Origin: Vairimorpha apis BRL 01
Lineage: Eukaryota > Microsporidia > Nosematidae
Assembly (NCBI GenBank): GCA_000447185.1
Contig: KE647329.1
Span: 1 to 48,317, forward strand
Direction of reading: 5' to 3'
DNA length: 48,317 nucleotides
Positions 35,166 through 45,114 of the stretch are shown here, in pieces; positions within the stretch are counted from its first letter, which is position 1; every line of letters starts with the position of its first letter. The translations under genes and the position numbers were made by a program. The notes under the pieces are model-generated. The model was not told where the DNA came from. It worked only from the letters and a program-made list of their open reading frames with translations, and searched no databases.

Positions 35166-35780
35166 ATAATTGTTGTAAAAAATGTTATTTATGTAAAACC
35201 ATTTAAGCAAATAACCTTTTATGAAAAATTTTATTATGGTTTCCATAAATAACTACAATTAAACTTATTTATCTACTCCTTTTATTATTTCAGATCAGAT
35301 TCAACATCTGATCACATTTATGATTATGTATTTTTTATCCGTAAAATTAAAATTTTAAAAAATAAGTAATAATTTAATAAAACTTTTTAACATATTATTT
35401 TTTAAAAAAAGAAAATAAAATACTTTACTATTAGATTGATCTAATTTGAATTAGTTTTATTAATGTATATATTTAATCAATAAAAAAATTCAAAGTATTT
35501 TACTATTATTTTAGACAATAAATAAAATTATAAACAAAACTAAATATATTGTTTTAGATGCAAAATAAAGAATTTTTTTCAACAATTATCATTTACAACC
35601 AAAATTAAAAAAATCATTAAATTTAATAAATTTATTTTTAAAAATTGAAAAAACATGTAAAACTTATTAAATATATTCGAAAATAGAAATTTAACTATTA
35701 TTTAAAATTATGTTTAAATAATAAGTAAATTTAAGTTAAATAACATTTTAGTGGGAAATAATTATAACTTTTTAATAATA
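35166..35780. other. AT-rich spacer with one perfect hairpin
   Basis: The only notable item is GATCAGAT (35293-35300) and ATCTGATC (35306-35313), a perfect 8-bp stem with a 5-base loop. There is no gene whose end it would mark. Confidence 0.45.
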
Positions 35781-35795
35781 TATATTATAATTTCA
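35781..35795. repeat. Target site duplication, left of LINE copy 2
   Basis: TATATTATAATTTCA, identical to 37855-37869. It directly precedes the point where similarity to LINE copy 1 begins. Confidence 0.85.
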
Positions 35796-35833
35796 TAGCC
35801 ATCAATAAGGAAAATAACAACCTCATTAAAACT

Positions 35834-36895
35834 ATGTGGATTGATGAAAAGAAGGCTTACGACTCAGTAGACCATATTTATCTTTTATCTTGCATAGAGA
35901 GGTTGATGCTTCCTCGATGGATAGTAGAATTTCTACGAGCCACAGTAAAACAGTGGCACATCGAGATAAGATCAGGATCAGAATTGATTCTGGAAAAAAA
36001 GATCGAAAGAGGAATACTACAAGGGGACTCGCTGTCTTCTCTGTTGTTTGTCCTATGTATGGATCGTTTAAGCAGGAAACTTAACTTAAAGTACCCAAAA
36101 GTAGGTGTACGTTTAGACAACCAGTCTTTCGTCACAAACCATCTTTTATTTATTGATGATCTTAAGCTCTTGGCAGAGAATCAAGATGATCTTAAGTCCA
36201 TGATTGAAGAAACTAAAAACTTCTTTAAAACAGTTGGATTAGAGGTCAATCGAGAGAAATCTGCGACTAATTGCATTGGGTGTGAGGAAGATGCCGTTAT
36301 ACTAGAAGGCTCTCAAGGTTACAAATACTTAGGTATTATCGAGGACTCTTCTAGTGTAATCATAATCGAGACGTTTACAAAGGTAAAGACTGAGATTCTT
36401 AGACGAGTCGAAAGCCTCTGCATGACTAAGTTAAATGGTGTCAATATGATAAGAGCTATTAACGAGCATGCAATTTCAGTCATAAATTACCATGTGGGTC
36501 TTCTCAAATTAGAGCCCGAAGAATATAAGAAACTCGATTTTGAAATTCGCCAGGTGCTTATAAAGCACCATATCCACTTACAGCCGGCCTGTAAGAAGAG
36601 ACTGTACCTGCCAAGAAGTGAAATAGGTAGGGGCCTTGCTTGTGTTGAGCACAGGAGTGAAATCATGTTACTTAACATGTATAACTCTCTTAGTGCAGCT
36701 AGAAATAGCTCGCTAAGGCGTGCTGCAATACTGAAAGTGGAAGAAGATAATAAATCTCATCTTTCACAAATACTAGGGTACCTGATGACTAAGTATAAAC
36801 TTGCAGGTATAGTCACCCCAAAAGTGCTAATAGTAGCCCAATTTGAAATGCTAACAACGAGATTAAAAACGAACCAATCACGGAAAGTTGTTTAA
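35834..36895 (+). CDS. LINE copy 2 reverse transcriptase, from motif A on
   Basis: 353 codons; the apparent start (ATG of MWIDEKKAYDS) is internal, as the fingers domain was never copied. Motif A is WIDEKKAYD. Next come RGILQGDSLSSLLFVL (motif B) and HLLFIDDLKLLA (motif C, FIDD in place of the common YADD), so both catalytic aspartates of the palm remain. YKYLGI follows as motif E, then thumb and linker. The frame ends at 36893-36895 because the A run before KLFKARD has three As where copy 1 has five. Without fingers, the product could not act as a polymerase. Confidence 0.85.
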   Translation: MWIDEKKAYDSVDHIYLLSCIERLMLPRWIVEFLRATVKQWHIEIRSGSELILEKKIERGILQGDSLSSLLFVLCMDRLSRKLNLKYPKVGVRLDNQSFVTNHLLFIDDLKLLAENQDDLKSMIEETKNFFKTVGLEVNREKSATNCIGCEEDAVILEGSQGYKYLGIIEDSSSVIIIETFTKVKTEILRRVESLCMTKLNGVNMIRAINEHAISVINYHVGLLKLEPEEYKKLDFEIRQVLIKHHIHLQPACKKRLYLPRSEIGRGLACVEHRSEIMLLNMYNSLSAARNSSLRRAAILKVEEDNKSHLSQILGYLMTKYKLAGIVTPKVLIVAQFEMLTTRLKTNQSRKVV

Positions 36896-37511
36896 AGCTA
36901 GGGACCACGAATTAGTAAGCATAAGGGAGTCCTCTACATGGCTGATGAAGGGAAATAATCAGGCAAGATCTGAAGCAACATATTGCTTCCTGCAGGATAG
37001 AAACATATTCTGTGGTCAGGAGGGACAATGTCCTCACTGTAAATCTCATAGGAAGACGGTGGATCATCTAGCTACCAAGTGTGATCGAATGTTAGGATTT
37101 GATTATATGAGAAGACACAACGAGGTAGTTAGATGCATTCATCTCTTACTATGTAAAAAATATGGTTTTAAAAAAACTAATAAAATTAGGTCCCATTCCG
37201 TACAAGAGGTAATATCTAATGACAATGCCGAAATACGTGTGGATACAAAGATATCAACCGATATCAAAATAAACCATAATAAGCCTGATATTTTTGTCTT
37301 AGATAAGAAGAACAAGGAAATTTTAATTGTCGAAGTCGGTATAACCAACCAAGATCTTCTCACTATTGTTAAGAATGAAAAATTAAGAAAGTACGACATT
37401 CTTGTTAATGAGCTAGGGTTAATTTATAAATCTAAGACAAAAATTATCCCTTATATAATGACATGGGATGGTGTAGTAACGACATATCATAAAAATACAT
37501 CAAAGAGCTAG
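36888..37511 (+). CDS. LINE copy 2 zinc finger and restriction-like endonuclease
   Basis: 207 codons, in another frame from the RT part and overlapping it by 8 nt. It reads LFKARDHELVSIRESSTW, then the zinc finger CPHCKSHRKTVDHLATKC (C-x2-C-x8-H-x4-C), then MLGFDYMRRHNEVVRC. The endonuclease domain follows: IRVDTKISTDIKI, HNKPDIFVLDKKNKEI, LIVEVGIT. The PD and E residues fit the PD-(D/E)xK-type enzyme of the R2/R4 lineage, which nicks the target site. MTWDGVV closes the domain. The frame ends early at 37509-37511 by one missing A near 37492-37497; the true C-terminus follows in the next frame. Confidence 0.85.
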   Translation: MFKARDHELVSIRESSTWLMKGNNQARSEATYCFLQDRNIFCGQEGQCPHCKSHRKTVDHLATKCDRMLGFDYMRRHNEVVRCIHLLLCKKYGFKKTNKIRSHSVQEVISNDNAEIRVDTKISTDIKINHNKPDIFVLDKKNKEILIVEVGITNQDLLTIVKNEKLRKYDILVNELGLIYKSKTKIIPYIMTWDGVVTTYHKNTSKS

Positions 37512-37765
37512 GAATACAACCGTCCTTAGAAGCATATATCCAGTCAGTAGTGCTGAAGAAAACGCTTGAGAGTATCTCTCTTGAACGAAGACGAGGACAT
37601 GACCAGAGTGATTCTGGAGAGGAAGAGGTGGAGCGACAAGTGGAAAAGTTAGTAGAATCTAATTTTAAATATGTGGAAGGTATGACTATGGACCGTATTA
37701 ACAATAACCGGGGTGACATATTGAACCCTGAAGATCATACAGGTAGTAATACAGGTGAGGTATAG
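37512..37765 (+). CDS. LINE copy 2, C-terminal tail
   Basis: Continues the LINE protein in a third frame: IKELGIQPSLEAYIQSVVLK, then SISLERRRGHDQSDSGEEEV and an acidic, Asn-rich end that stops at TAG 37763-37765. The part up to GEEE matches copy 1; beyond it the two copies differ, so the last ~45 residues are under weaker constraint or come from a different subfamily. No known motif. The minus-strand open frames across this region are shadows. Confidence 0.7.
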
Positions 37766-37854
37766 AATTCCTAGATAATAAGTAGTGTGCCTGAACATGA
37801 GGCTAGTTGAAAAAGAATAGACAAGGAAAAATAACTCAATAAATATTTTTTTAG

Positions 37855-37869
37855 TATATTATAATTTCA
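37855..37869. repeat. Target site duplication, right of LINE copy 2
   Basis: TATATTATAATTTCA, identical to 35781-35795. Confidence 0.85.
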
Positions 37870-38240
37870 ATATGATAACAATATACAATAATATTGACAT
37901 ATTTAAAACAATTACGATTATAGTAATTATGAGCATAATTTTATAAATGATATTTGCATACATGTTTCTATTGATTTTTTCACTAATTAAAATTAAATCA
38001 GCTTATTTTTATTCATATTATTTTATGTCGTAAAAATTTTTATTAAATATTAAAAAAAATATTTCAAAACCATTTTTTATACCTTTCCATGTATTTATTT
38101 TTTTACTTGTACTATAATTTGTTCTATAGATAAAAATATTAGAGCTTTAGATAAAATACTTCAAAAAGTAAGCGTAAATATATCAATAATCATAATACAG
38201 TATTAAAAGATAAGGTAATTAACAAATGTGATGATTTTTT
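37870..38240. other. AT-rich spacer
   Basis: No supported feature. Confidence 0.5.
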
Positions 38241-39207
38241 ATAAACTAAGACGTTAATAGACAAAAGTGCTCTGAAGATCTATTAGAAAACAATAATGAT
38301 TATTAAAATTTTAATATATATTTAGATATTTTGAAATTTTTCTTTATTTTTAAATACATAATGATTATTTAAAATATCGGAATATAAAACAAATAACAAA
38401 ATGAATTATTAATATTAAAGATATCGAAACTAAACAATGTTCTTATAAAATTGAAAATAGTTTTGATTTTTATTCAATACCAATGATGTATGTAATAATA
38501 AAAACGTTATTGACCATTGTGAATTATTTTATAACATAAATCAAGATAAAGATGATAATATTAAAAATGGCGTGAAAAAGACAAAATGAAAATCATTAAG
38601 TTAAAATAAAACATATAATTAAACGAAAATTAAGATATGTTTTTAAAACAGATTTTCAACAAAAATAATTTAAAGATTTATTTTTTTAATATATTTGATA
38701 TAATATTAAAAACCTTAAATATTTTAATAAAAAAACAAATAAAAAAATTTAACGATTTTTTAATTAATAAATATAACAAATGAAATATTAAATACAAAAA
38801 GTATATTTAATTTCACATTGAATATTAATAAATGAAAAAATCGTTAATTTTTAAAATATTCTATTAAAAGCCAACATCAACCGTTTAAATTTAGAGAAAA
38901 AAACATAGAAAACGTATTTAAAGATACTTTTGCTACTATATCCGCAAATAAAAAGTGTATAATTGATGTTATATTTGAAAAAAATTGTTTTTTCGGATTA
39001 AACTATGATTAGTACCAAATTTATAAAGCAGAACCTAGATTAATAAATGATTTAATTATTGTAATACATTTAACAGCCAGAAATTACATATTTTATCAAT
39101 TGGTAAAAATCACAATTTTAAATGTTATAGAAACAAAACAAAGTGTGAATAATTTGGAATTTTTACAAAAAAAAATTTATTTCTCTAAAGATACATTTTT
39201 TTATTAA
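38241..39207 (+). pseudogene. Relic of an unidentified gene
   Basis: The clearest part runs from ~38850 to TAA 39205-39207 in one frame, with a single TAG at 39010-39012. It reads HQPFKFREKNIENVFKDTF, then NKKCIIDVIFEKNCFFGLNY, stop, YQIYKAEPRLINDLIIVIHL and ETKQSVNNLEFLQKKIYF. This is 119 codons with mixed residue use that is unlike chance AT-rich translation. Upstream (~38470-38600) another frame reads NDVCNNKNVIDHCELFYNIN, QDKDDNIKNGVKK. I take the whole as one decayed gene with several breaks. The family is not recognised. It does not resemble the mobile elements here, so it may be a lineage-specific host gene. Confidence 0.45.
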
Positions 39208-40093
39208 TATTAATTATATATTGCAATAAATTTTATTGATGTTTTAATTGTTTTAAGTATCATATAGTACTTTTAAATAATGCGTATCAAATATAATTTA
39301 TTCAAATTAAATCGATAAGATAAATAAAACACGATGAAGATGTTTTAATATAAAAACATTAAAAACAAGGGTAATTATTTTCAATAAAATAAATGTTAAA
39401 AATATTGTAGGTTTTCAAATGTAGTATTTTCTATTGTTTGTGATATTTGATAAACCAAATAATTATTATAAATAATTCATAAAACTATAGTTGATTAATA
39501 GAAAAAAATAAATATGTGTTACATTTATATCTTATATGCATGAAAAAAATGTAGAAGAAATATAAAATTTAATTACTAGAAATAATTTTATATTATTATT
39601 AATTTAAAAATATAAGAAATTAAATCTAAAAATATAATTAATACTAATATCGTCAAAACAATATTTTTTGTATTTAAAATTTTTAAATTCATTATAAAAT
39701 TTAGAATTGTGATATTTTTTTAGTAAGATTACTATAGTCAACGAATAAAATTTTGCAAATTTTTTTAAGGTTTTAATTTTTAATTAAATTATTTCTTTTA
39801 AATTTAAATAAAAAATGTACACCTAAAAACAAATATTTAAAATTATTTATTATTTTATTTTTTAAAATTCATAATATACAAAAAAAATTCATACAAAAGT
39901 TGTATGAAAAAATTATCAAAATGTCAATAATATTACTTTAAATAGTACCATTAAAATCAAAATGAGTAAAATATTTTAATATAATAATTTTAATTACTTT
40001 TTAAATAATATATAAAAATAAAATCAATTTACAATATTAAAAAAAGTTGCAATTGAAATACAATTTTAGATAAATAAAAATAAAATTTTAAAT
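39208..40093. other. AT-rich spacer
   Basis: No supported feature. Confidence 0.5.
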
Positions 40094-40098
40094 ATTAT

Positions 40099-40332
40099 TG
40101 TGGTATAATATAAATGTCTACCATAATGTTTGTTTATATTTATTTTTAAGTTTATTTTTAGTTTTTTATTCTGAAAAATAAACAAAAACAGATATAAAAT
40201 AATATTGAATAAGAACCCAAATAAAAAGCGAAAAGAAATGCATGGAAACTTAAGAGAAACATTTAAAGAACGTCTATCAAAGAGTTTATTATAAATTTAA
40301 TAAGCACAGGTCTCTCATGCAAAATTACGCCA
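40099..40332 (+). repeat. 5' LTR of the 40.1-kb element
   Basis: It begins TGTGGTATAATATAA and ends ATTACGCCA. The gag ATG (40238) is inside, with ~31 codons before the LTR end, the last of which read QNYA; NFNS follows just outside. Compare YANLNS at the same place in the 24.5-kb element. Confidence 0.75.
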
Positions 40333-40989
40333 ATTTTAATTCAAAGTTGTTAAACAATAAACCAAAGAATAAAGAACTTAAGAAATATCAAGATTCCATA
40401 GAACTAAAAAAACATATTAAAGGGACATGGTAATATTAAAATAAAAATTACAAAAAATCAAGGACATTTCAACAGACCTATCTATAAAATTTTAGACCAT
40501 TTTGAGGATATAGCCTCGGTCAATAATTGGAGTGGTGAACAAATGACTTTACTATTCTTTAGAATAATCGTAGATGAAACGAAGGTAGAACTACCCAAAA
40601 ATTCTTATTTAAAATTAAGAAACTTGTTGCTTGATATACAATATAATAGTGAAAGAAAATGCCAAGTCATGCGAAGAATAGACAAAATAATTTAGATTAA
40701 ATTCAGTACCATTAAAGAATACAAAAATGAAATTGAAAATTTTTTAATAGGTTACACACATGTATACAACCTGAAAAAGTCCGAAAGTAAAACCAAATTT
40801 GATGAAGTATCAATGAAAGGATTGGGTGATTACACACACTTAGAACTAATAAAATTAAACTTAATTAATAATAAATTTTATGATATATATGAATACCTAT
40901 ACAAACTAGAATCTAAATTGTTATCTAAAGCGTCTGAATGTCGATCTATGAAAAATTCGGATTTAAAAAGCTTTACAGAAAATAAATAA
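40238..40989 (+). pseudogene. Gag-like gene relic
   Basis: It starts MHGNLRETFKERLSKSL, shifts frame near 40288, then reads YYKFNKHRSLMQNYANFNSK. A long, mostly open part follows: GHGNIKIKITKNQGHFNRPI, ILDHFEDIASVNNWSGEQMT and LRNLLLDIQYNSERKC, then a TAG near 40693. After it come STIKEYKNEIENFLIGYTHV, LNLINNKFYDIYEYLYKLES and a stop at ~40987. Its helices and length fit the capsid region of a Ty3/gypsy gag, and YDIYEYLYKLESKL aligns with ENIYNYLTKAKKKL of the other element. No zinc knuckle. Confidence 0.65.
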
Positions 40990-41319
40990 ATAACAATGAA
41001 TTAAATACTTTGATATATAATATCACATCATTTTAATTTATCTTTTGTTTATTTAATTTAATATTTTATATTAACGAATATATTAAATGATAAATTAAAA
41101 TATAACAAAATAACGACATCACTCCTAAGGGATGTGCAAACAAAAGAGATCTATAAACACAACCTATAATTTAAATAAAACTTTACGTATAATTAAATAT
41201 TTTTTTCAAATATAACAAAGTCCTAGTTGTACAGGATAAATACAGAATGATATTTTACTCATGATTCAAAAAATCTGTCATATACTAAATGATAGGAGCA
41301 AAAATAATAAACATAACGA

Positions 41320-41716
41320 GGCTAAGAATATGATAATTAAGGAGTATGTAAAAGGAAATGAGGATGTGGTTATTGAAGAGAGATTAGAGGGTTGAATGTT
41401 GATATTTATCAATAGCGGTTCAAAAAACAATTATATTAGCGAAAAGGCTGTGAAACATATGAAATTAAACACAGAAGAATGCAGTACAATAAAGAATGTA
41501 TTCAGAAATGGTGAAATAAAGGAACGCGCGAACGTTATTAAGTACGGAATTGAGCTTAAAAAGAGTAAATTATAATATTACGTTTTATTTTTTACAATAA
41601 ATTCTCATAAATTACTTAGTGGGAAATGAATTTTTGCGTAAGATTAGTGCTGTATTGGATTATGGAAATATTGTTTAATAAACAAATGAAATCATATGCC
41701 TTAAAGATTGTAGGAA
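41320..41716 (+). pseudogene. Retropepsin-like protease relic
   Basis: LIFINSGSKNNYISEKAVKH carries the active-site region (N-S-G where D-S/T-G is required). TIKNVFRNGEIKERANVIKY follows, then after a stop YYVLFFTINSHKLLSG with FLRKISAVLDYG, which aligns with the protease end of the 24.5-kb element (FYVIKTPAYPVILGNTFL). The first catalytic residue is lost, so the protein is inactive. The sequence continues into RT only after the nested LTR. Confidence 0.55.
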
Positions 41717-41721
41717 GAATG

Positions 41722-41991
41722 TGTAGTATCCTACCACATTTTTATATTATTTTTGTACTGTATTTTTTAGAAATTTTTCTTATGAATAAAAATTTTAAAA
41801 AGAAGGGAACGAACGACGGATGACAAAGAGAAACCGAGACATAGATGTAAATAGACCAGCTAAAATGCATAGTGACAAAGAGGAAAGAGACCCATTATTT
41901 AACTTAAATAAATTAATTAAATCTAAAACTGTTGTTTGCTCTCTCTTAGAGTAAAACATTCGTTACAGCTACCTCAAACGAGGTCAAGTCA
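41722..41991 (+). mobile_element. Solo LTR nested in the 40.1-kb element
   Basis: 270 bp, TGTAGTATCC...AAGTCA, flanked by an exact 5-bp duplication GAATG (41717-41721 and 41992-41996). It resembles the LTRs of the 24.5-kb element, including the gag start (ATG 41820; RNRDIDVNRPAKMHSDKE, then IKSKTVVCSLLE and YLKRG). It has 57 gag codons inside and one TAA where the relative has CAA. It lies between protease and RT of the host element, so it inserted after that element had. Confidence 0.85.
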
Positions 41992-41996
41992 GAATG

Positions 41997-43010
41997 TGAA
42001 GAGATATTGAATGATATAATGAAAAAAAACATTTGCGCGTTAATAGGAGAAATGATTTATTTATATTTTTTAAAGTATTACTAAAAAACAATAATAATTT
42101 TAGTCATTTTCTAGGAAAAAAGACCTCATTTGTAGTCGAAAGGGTTTTAAAAATAAAAAGAAAGTAGTATTACTGTACCTCACAAGTTTATGAAACAAGA
42201 TAAACGCGAAATAAAAAGATTAATCATCGAAGACATAATTGAATGAATCATTTAAATATGGAAGATTGGCATTCTTCATAAAAAAGAATTGGGATTTAAG
42301 GCTAGTAGTTGATTACCGAGAAGTTAACAAATATATCAAAGACGATTCATGGATAATTCAAAATATAAGATTTTTTAACCAAATGGGACCAAATAAATAT
42401 TTTAGCTAAATAGATCTAAGCAATATTTACTCAACTTATGATTGACGATAAAAGTAAAGCAATTTTATCATTTTACTCCTAAGACAATAATTACAGTACA
42501 AAGAGATGTTTCTTTCAAAAAAACAGGTCCAAAAATATTTCAAAGGTACTTATCAAGCGTTTTATGCGACATAGATAATGTTTTCGTGTACATCGTACAT
42601 CGGTGATATAACAATTGCAAGTAAGATAATAGAAGAAAACAAATGAACTTTATTTCAAGAATTAAAAAGATTATACTGGAGTATCCATGCAGAACACAAC
42701 CATTTTTTAAATACACCTATATGAGGCTTTTGTTAATAGTTATATGCATATAAAATCGTTTATTAATATTTTTATTTATTCAGTTATTGTTGTTATTCAT
42801 CACCTCGATAGTCGTACCTCTATTTTATAACCATTTATTCATACCTATAAATTTCTAGAATTCTCAATCAATAACGATAAACTTTATGTAAGTCATAACA
42901 TATATAAACATAGAATGAGAATAAATTTCGAAAAAACTAACTTGTTTCAATCTGAAATTAATGTACTTGGACATAAAATAAATGAAGAAGGAATATTTTA
43001 AAAACTGAAT
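41997..43010 (+). pseudogene. Ty3/gypsy-type reverse transcriptase relic
   Basis: It begins just after the nested LTR (EECEEILNDIMKKN). Recognisable words are LRLVVDYREVNKYIKDDS (~42298-42350), the motif A region with IDLSN, FQRYLSSVL-like text, VYI/YIGDITIASK (~42585-42620; the YIDD box altered to YIGD and frame-broken), and the thumb end FEKTNLFQSEINVLGHKINE. Many stops and shifts lie between these. The order and motifs are those of the Metaviridae-type RT. Confidence 0.65.
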
Positions 43011-43269
43011 AATCAAATAGTAAAATCTTTTTAATAAATTACATACAGAAAGCGATTTACAGCGATCGGTTGAAATATAAAATTGAGATTGAAATTTTAT
43101 ACCTGAGTGTCACGAATAATTCAGAATAAAACAAACACGTTAGATAATAATTAAAAGAAGATAATTTAAGACTTAAAAATTAAAATTACACTAAAGAAAT
43201 CAGAAATTTTATTAAAAAATGCATAAATTATCTTTTACTTATTACACTATTATGTTCACATTACATTGT

Positions 43270-43610
43270 AATGCTAGTGACACAGGTTTGAATTTTATCA
43301 ACCAGGAAGTGAGAATTTCGGATATTATAGTAAAAATCTTAATGGTCTATTGTTAGATTATACAAACATAGAAAAAAAATACTTAGCAATAATATTGTCT
43401 ATGAAAAAGTTCAAAAATATAGTGCAAAGATCATATGTAGAAATTTTTACAGACAGTATAAATTGTGTTTTTGATAATCAAAACACACTTTTAGAATTGC
43501 AAATGTGAACTTATATTGAACGAGTTTAAATTTGATATCAAACACGTAACGGAAGCAAAAACACAACAGCAGATGCCTATTAAAATGTTTAATTGCTGTA
43601 TAAAAAAAAT
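43270..43610 (+). pseudogene. RNase H relic
   Basis: FGYYSKNLNG, LLLDYTNIEKKYLAIILSMK and YVEIFTDSINCVFD are the typical central words of gypsy RNase H (the E of the IEKKYLAI helix and the D of FTDS are kept). After a frame break comes EFKFDIKHVTEAKTQQ. It normally degrades the RNA strand during cDNA synthesis. Confidence 0.6.
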
Positions 43611-43719
43611 AATAAGGATCAAATGTTAGAAGAATTGATTTAATTCAGAATAAATGTTGTTTGAATGATAAAACAGGGAAACTTTGTAAAAATAACGTAA
43701 TAAGGTTATAGTCAAAAGA

Positions 43720-44200
43720 AAAAAGGATAAAAGAATTTTTAACGAAGATACACGAATTAAGTGGGCATAGAGGAATAAGTACAATATATAATAACTTAAA
43801 AGACATTACTGTATACAAACTTTGGTAGTGAAATTAAAAGAATTTTAAAGGATTGCATCATATGCGGAAAAGAAAATAGACACTTAAAAGTAACATAATG
43901 GTAAGTGAAGCCTTTGAAAAAAAAGCACAGACATTCATAAACCATTAAAATAAAATATATGAATATTCTGAAAGAAAATAGTAAGGATAAATCCTAACGA
44001 TTACAGATATATTTTCTAGAGTAACAATATGGTATTATACCACATTGAAAGGTTAAAAATCCTAGAAAATATTTTGTTAAATATATTCAATTTTTATAAC
44101 CTAATTAATATTAATAATTTTGAGAATGAAACACAATGCTTGTTAAAGCAAACGAAACCATCGGGTATTGGACAGTAAAGCTTTTCCAAGCTGGAATTAT
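43720..44200 (+). pseudogene. Integrase relic
   Basis: It opens with KIHELSGHRGISTIYNNLK (first half of the HHCC finger) and then CIICGKEN in a shifted frame (second half). LTITDIFSRVTIWYYTTLK follows with the first catalytic Asp, as in the 24.5-kb element. The rest of the core is not convincingly readable. Downstream to ~45090 only scattered coding-like words are left. Confidence 0.6.
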
Positions 44201-45090
44201 AATATAAAAACAAAAAACAATTTAAATATGACAATGTTATGTTAGTGGTCACATCTTTATCATCGAGGATTTCTTATCCTCAGGGCGACTACCCATAAAT
44301 AATGCTATAAACAAGTCTGTACTTTTATTACAAATAAACTCTCATGCAATCGTAAAAGAATCAAAAAATAAATTAACATTATGATAAGCCAAAAGTCATA
44401 ATAGCTGATAATAAAAGACAATAGATCATTTAATATACAAGAAACTTTATAAAAGATAAGAAACTAAACTATGTATTTTTTATTATATATACCTAGCTCA
44501 AACTAAATTTCCGAGTTGAGGAATAAAACGTTTAACCTTGTACTGTATTTAAATGGGATAAAAAAGGTAAAGAACATGAAAAAAGATTAAAAGGCAATCA
44601 TTATAAATTATTATAGATATCTAGAGGTTGTTCCATAATCAATATTAAGAAAATACGACATATATGATCGATATAAAATAAATTTAAACTTCCATTTAAA
44701 GAAAAAAAATTAAATATTTTAAAGTTAAAGATTATTGTAGAAATTTTATATGGAGCAAAAAAGTTAGAGCTAAAGTATAATAAATATATAGAAGTGAGAT
44801 AGTAAGTAAAAAATGTTTTAAATATGACCGTAAGAAAATAGCAAATGAACGCATATAAAATTTTGAAGTACTGAAAGTAATAGACTGTTGTGGTGTCTTA
44901 GTGGAACATAACCATATTTTAGATAGAGCTCAATGAAGCTCTTATTATAAACTTGGGTTTCATTTAAGTATCTATTTATTTTACTATTATTTCGCATATT
45001 TGTTTGTTTGTTCATTTATTCGATTCACCTCTTTTTATAAAATTTTATTTATATTAAATATATTCTAGAAATAATATTATCAATTTAATA
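44201..45090 (+). other. Unreadable 3' part of the 40.1-kb element
   Basis: This should hold the end of integrase and the 3' untranslated region. I cannot assign any stretch with confidence. A 65-codon minus-strand open frame (44818-45015) has no support. A TTCTAGAAATAAT stretch at ~45063-45075 echoes the LTRs of the other family. Confidence 0.4.
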
Positions 45091-45114
45091 GTTGTTATGA
45101 ACTTTCATAACAAC
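45091..45114. repeat. Perfect hairpin abutting the 3' LTR
   Basis: GTTGTTATG (45091-45099) and CATAACAAC (45106-45114) form a perfect 9-bp stem with a 6-base loop and end exactly where the 3' LTR begins. A polypurine tract would be expected at this place and none is seen. Confidence 0.6.

Larger units (their letters stand above)
35796..37854 (+). mobile_element. Dong/R4-type LINE, 5'-truncated insertion (copy 2)
   Basis: A 2059-bp insertion that starts in the middle of the reverse transcriptase, just before motif A, and runs to the 3' end. It is bounded on both sides by the same 15 bp (TATATTATAATTTCA). Loss of the 5' part and a target duplication of this size are the marks of target-primed reverse transcription that stopped early. 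The coding part is nearly intact: three open stretches separated by only two one- or two-base frame breaks. It is therefore far younger than copy 1. The 3' end is AATAAATATTTTTTTAG-like, without a long poly(A). Confidence 0.9.

Noticed and set aside
35293..35313. GATCAGAT/ATCTGATC hairpin as a terminator
   Set aside because: No gene ends here, and such stem terminators are not expected for a eukaryotic nuclear genome.
35878..37719. Several 60-90 codon frames overlapping LINE copy 2
   Set aside because: All lie in other frames or on the other strand of the clearly coding LINE sequence.
41626..41823. 65-codon plus-strand frame as a membrane protein
   Set aside because: It is a chimera that crosses from the protease relic into the nested LTR at 41722, so it has no common history.
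44818..45015. Minus-strand 65-codon frame
   Set aside because: Located in the decayed 3' part of an LTR element; no recognisable content.
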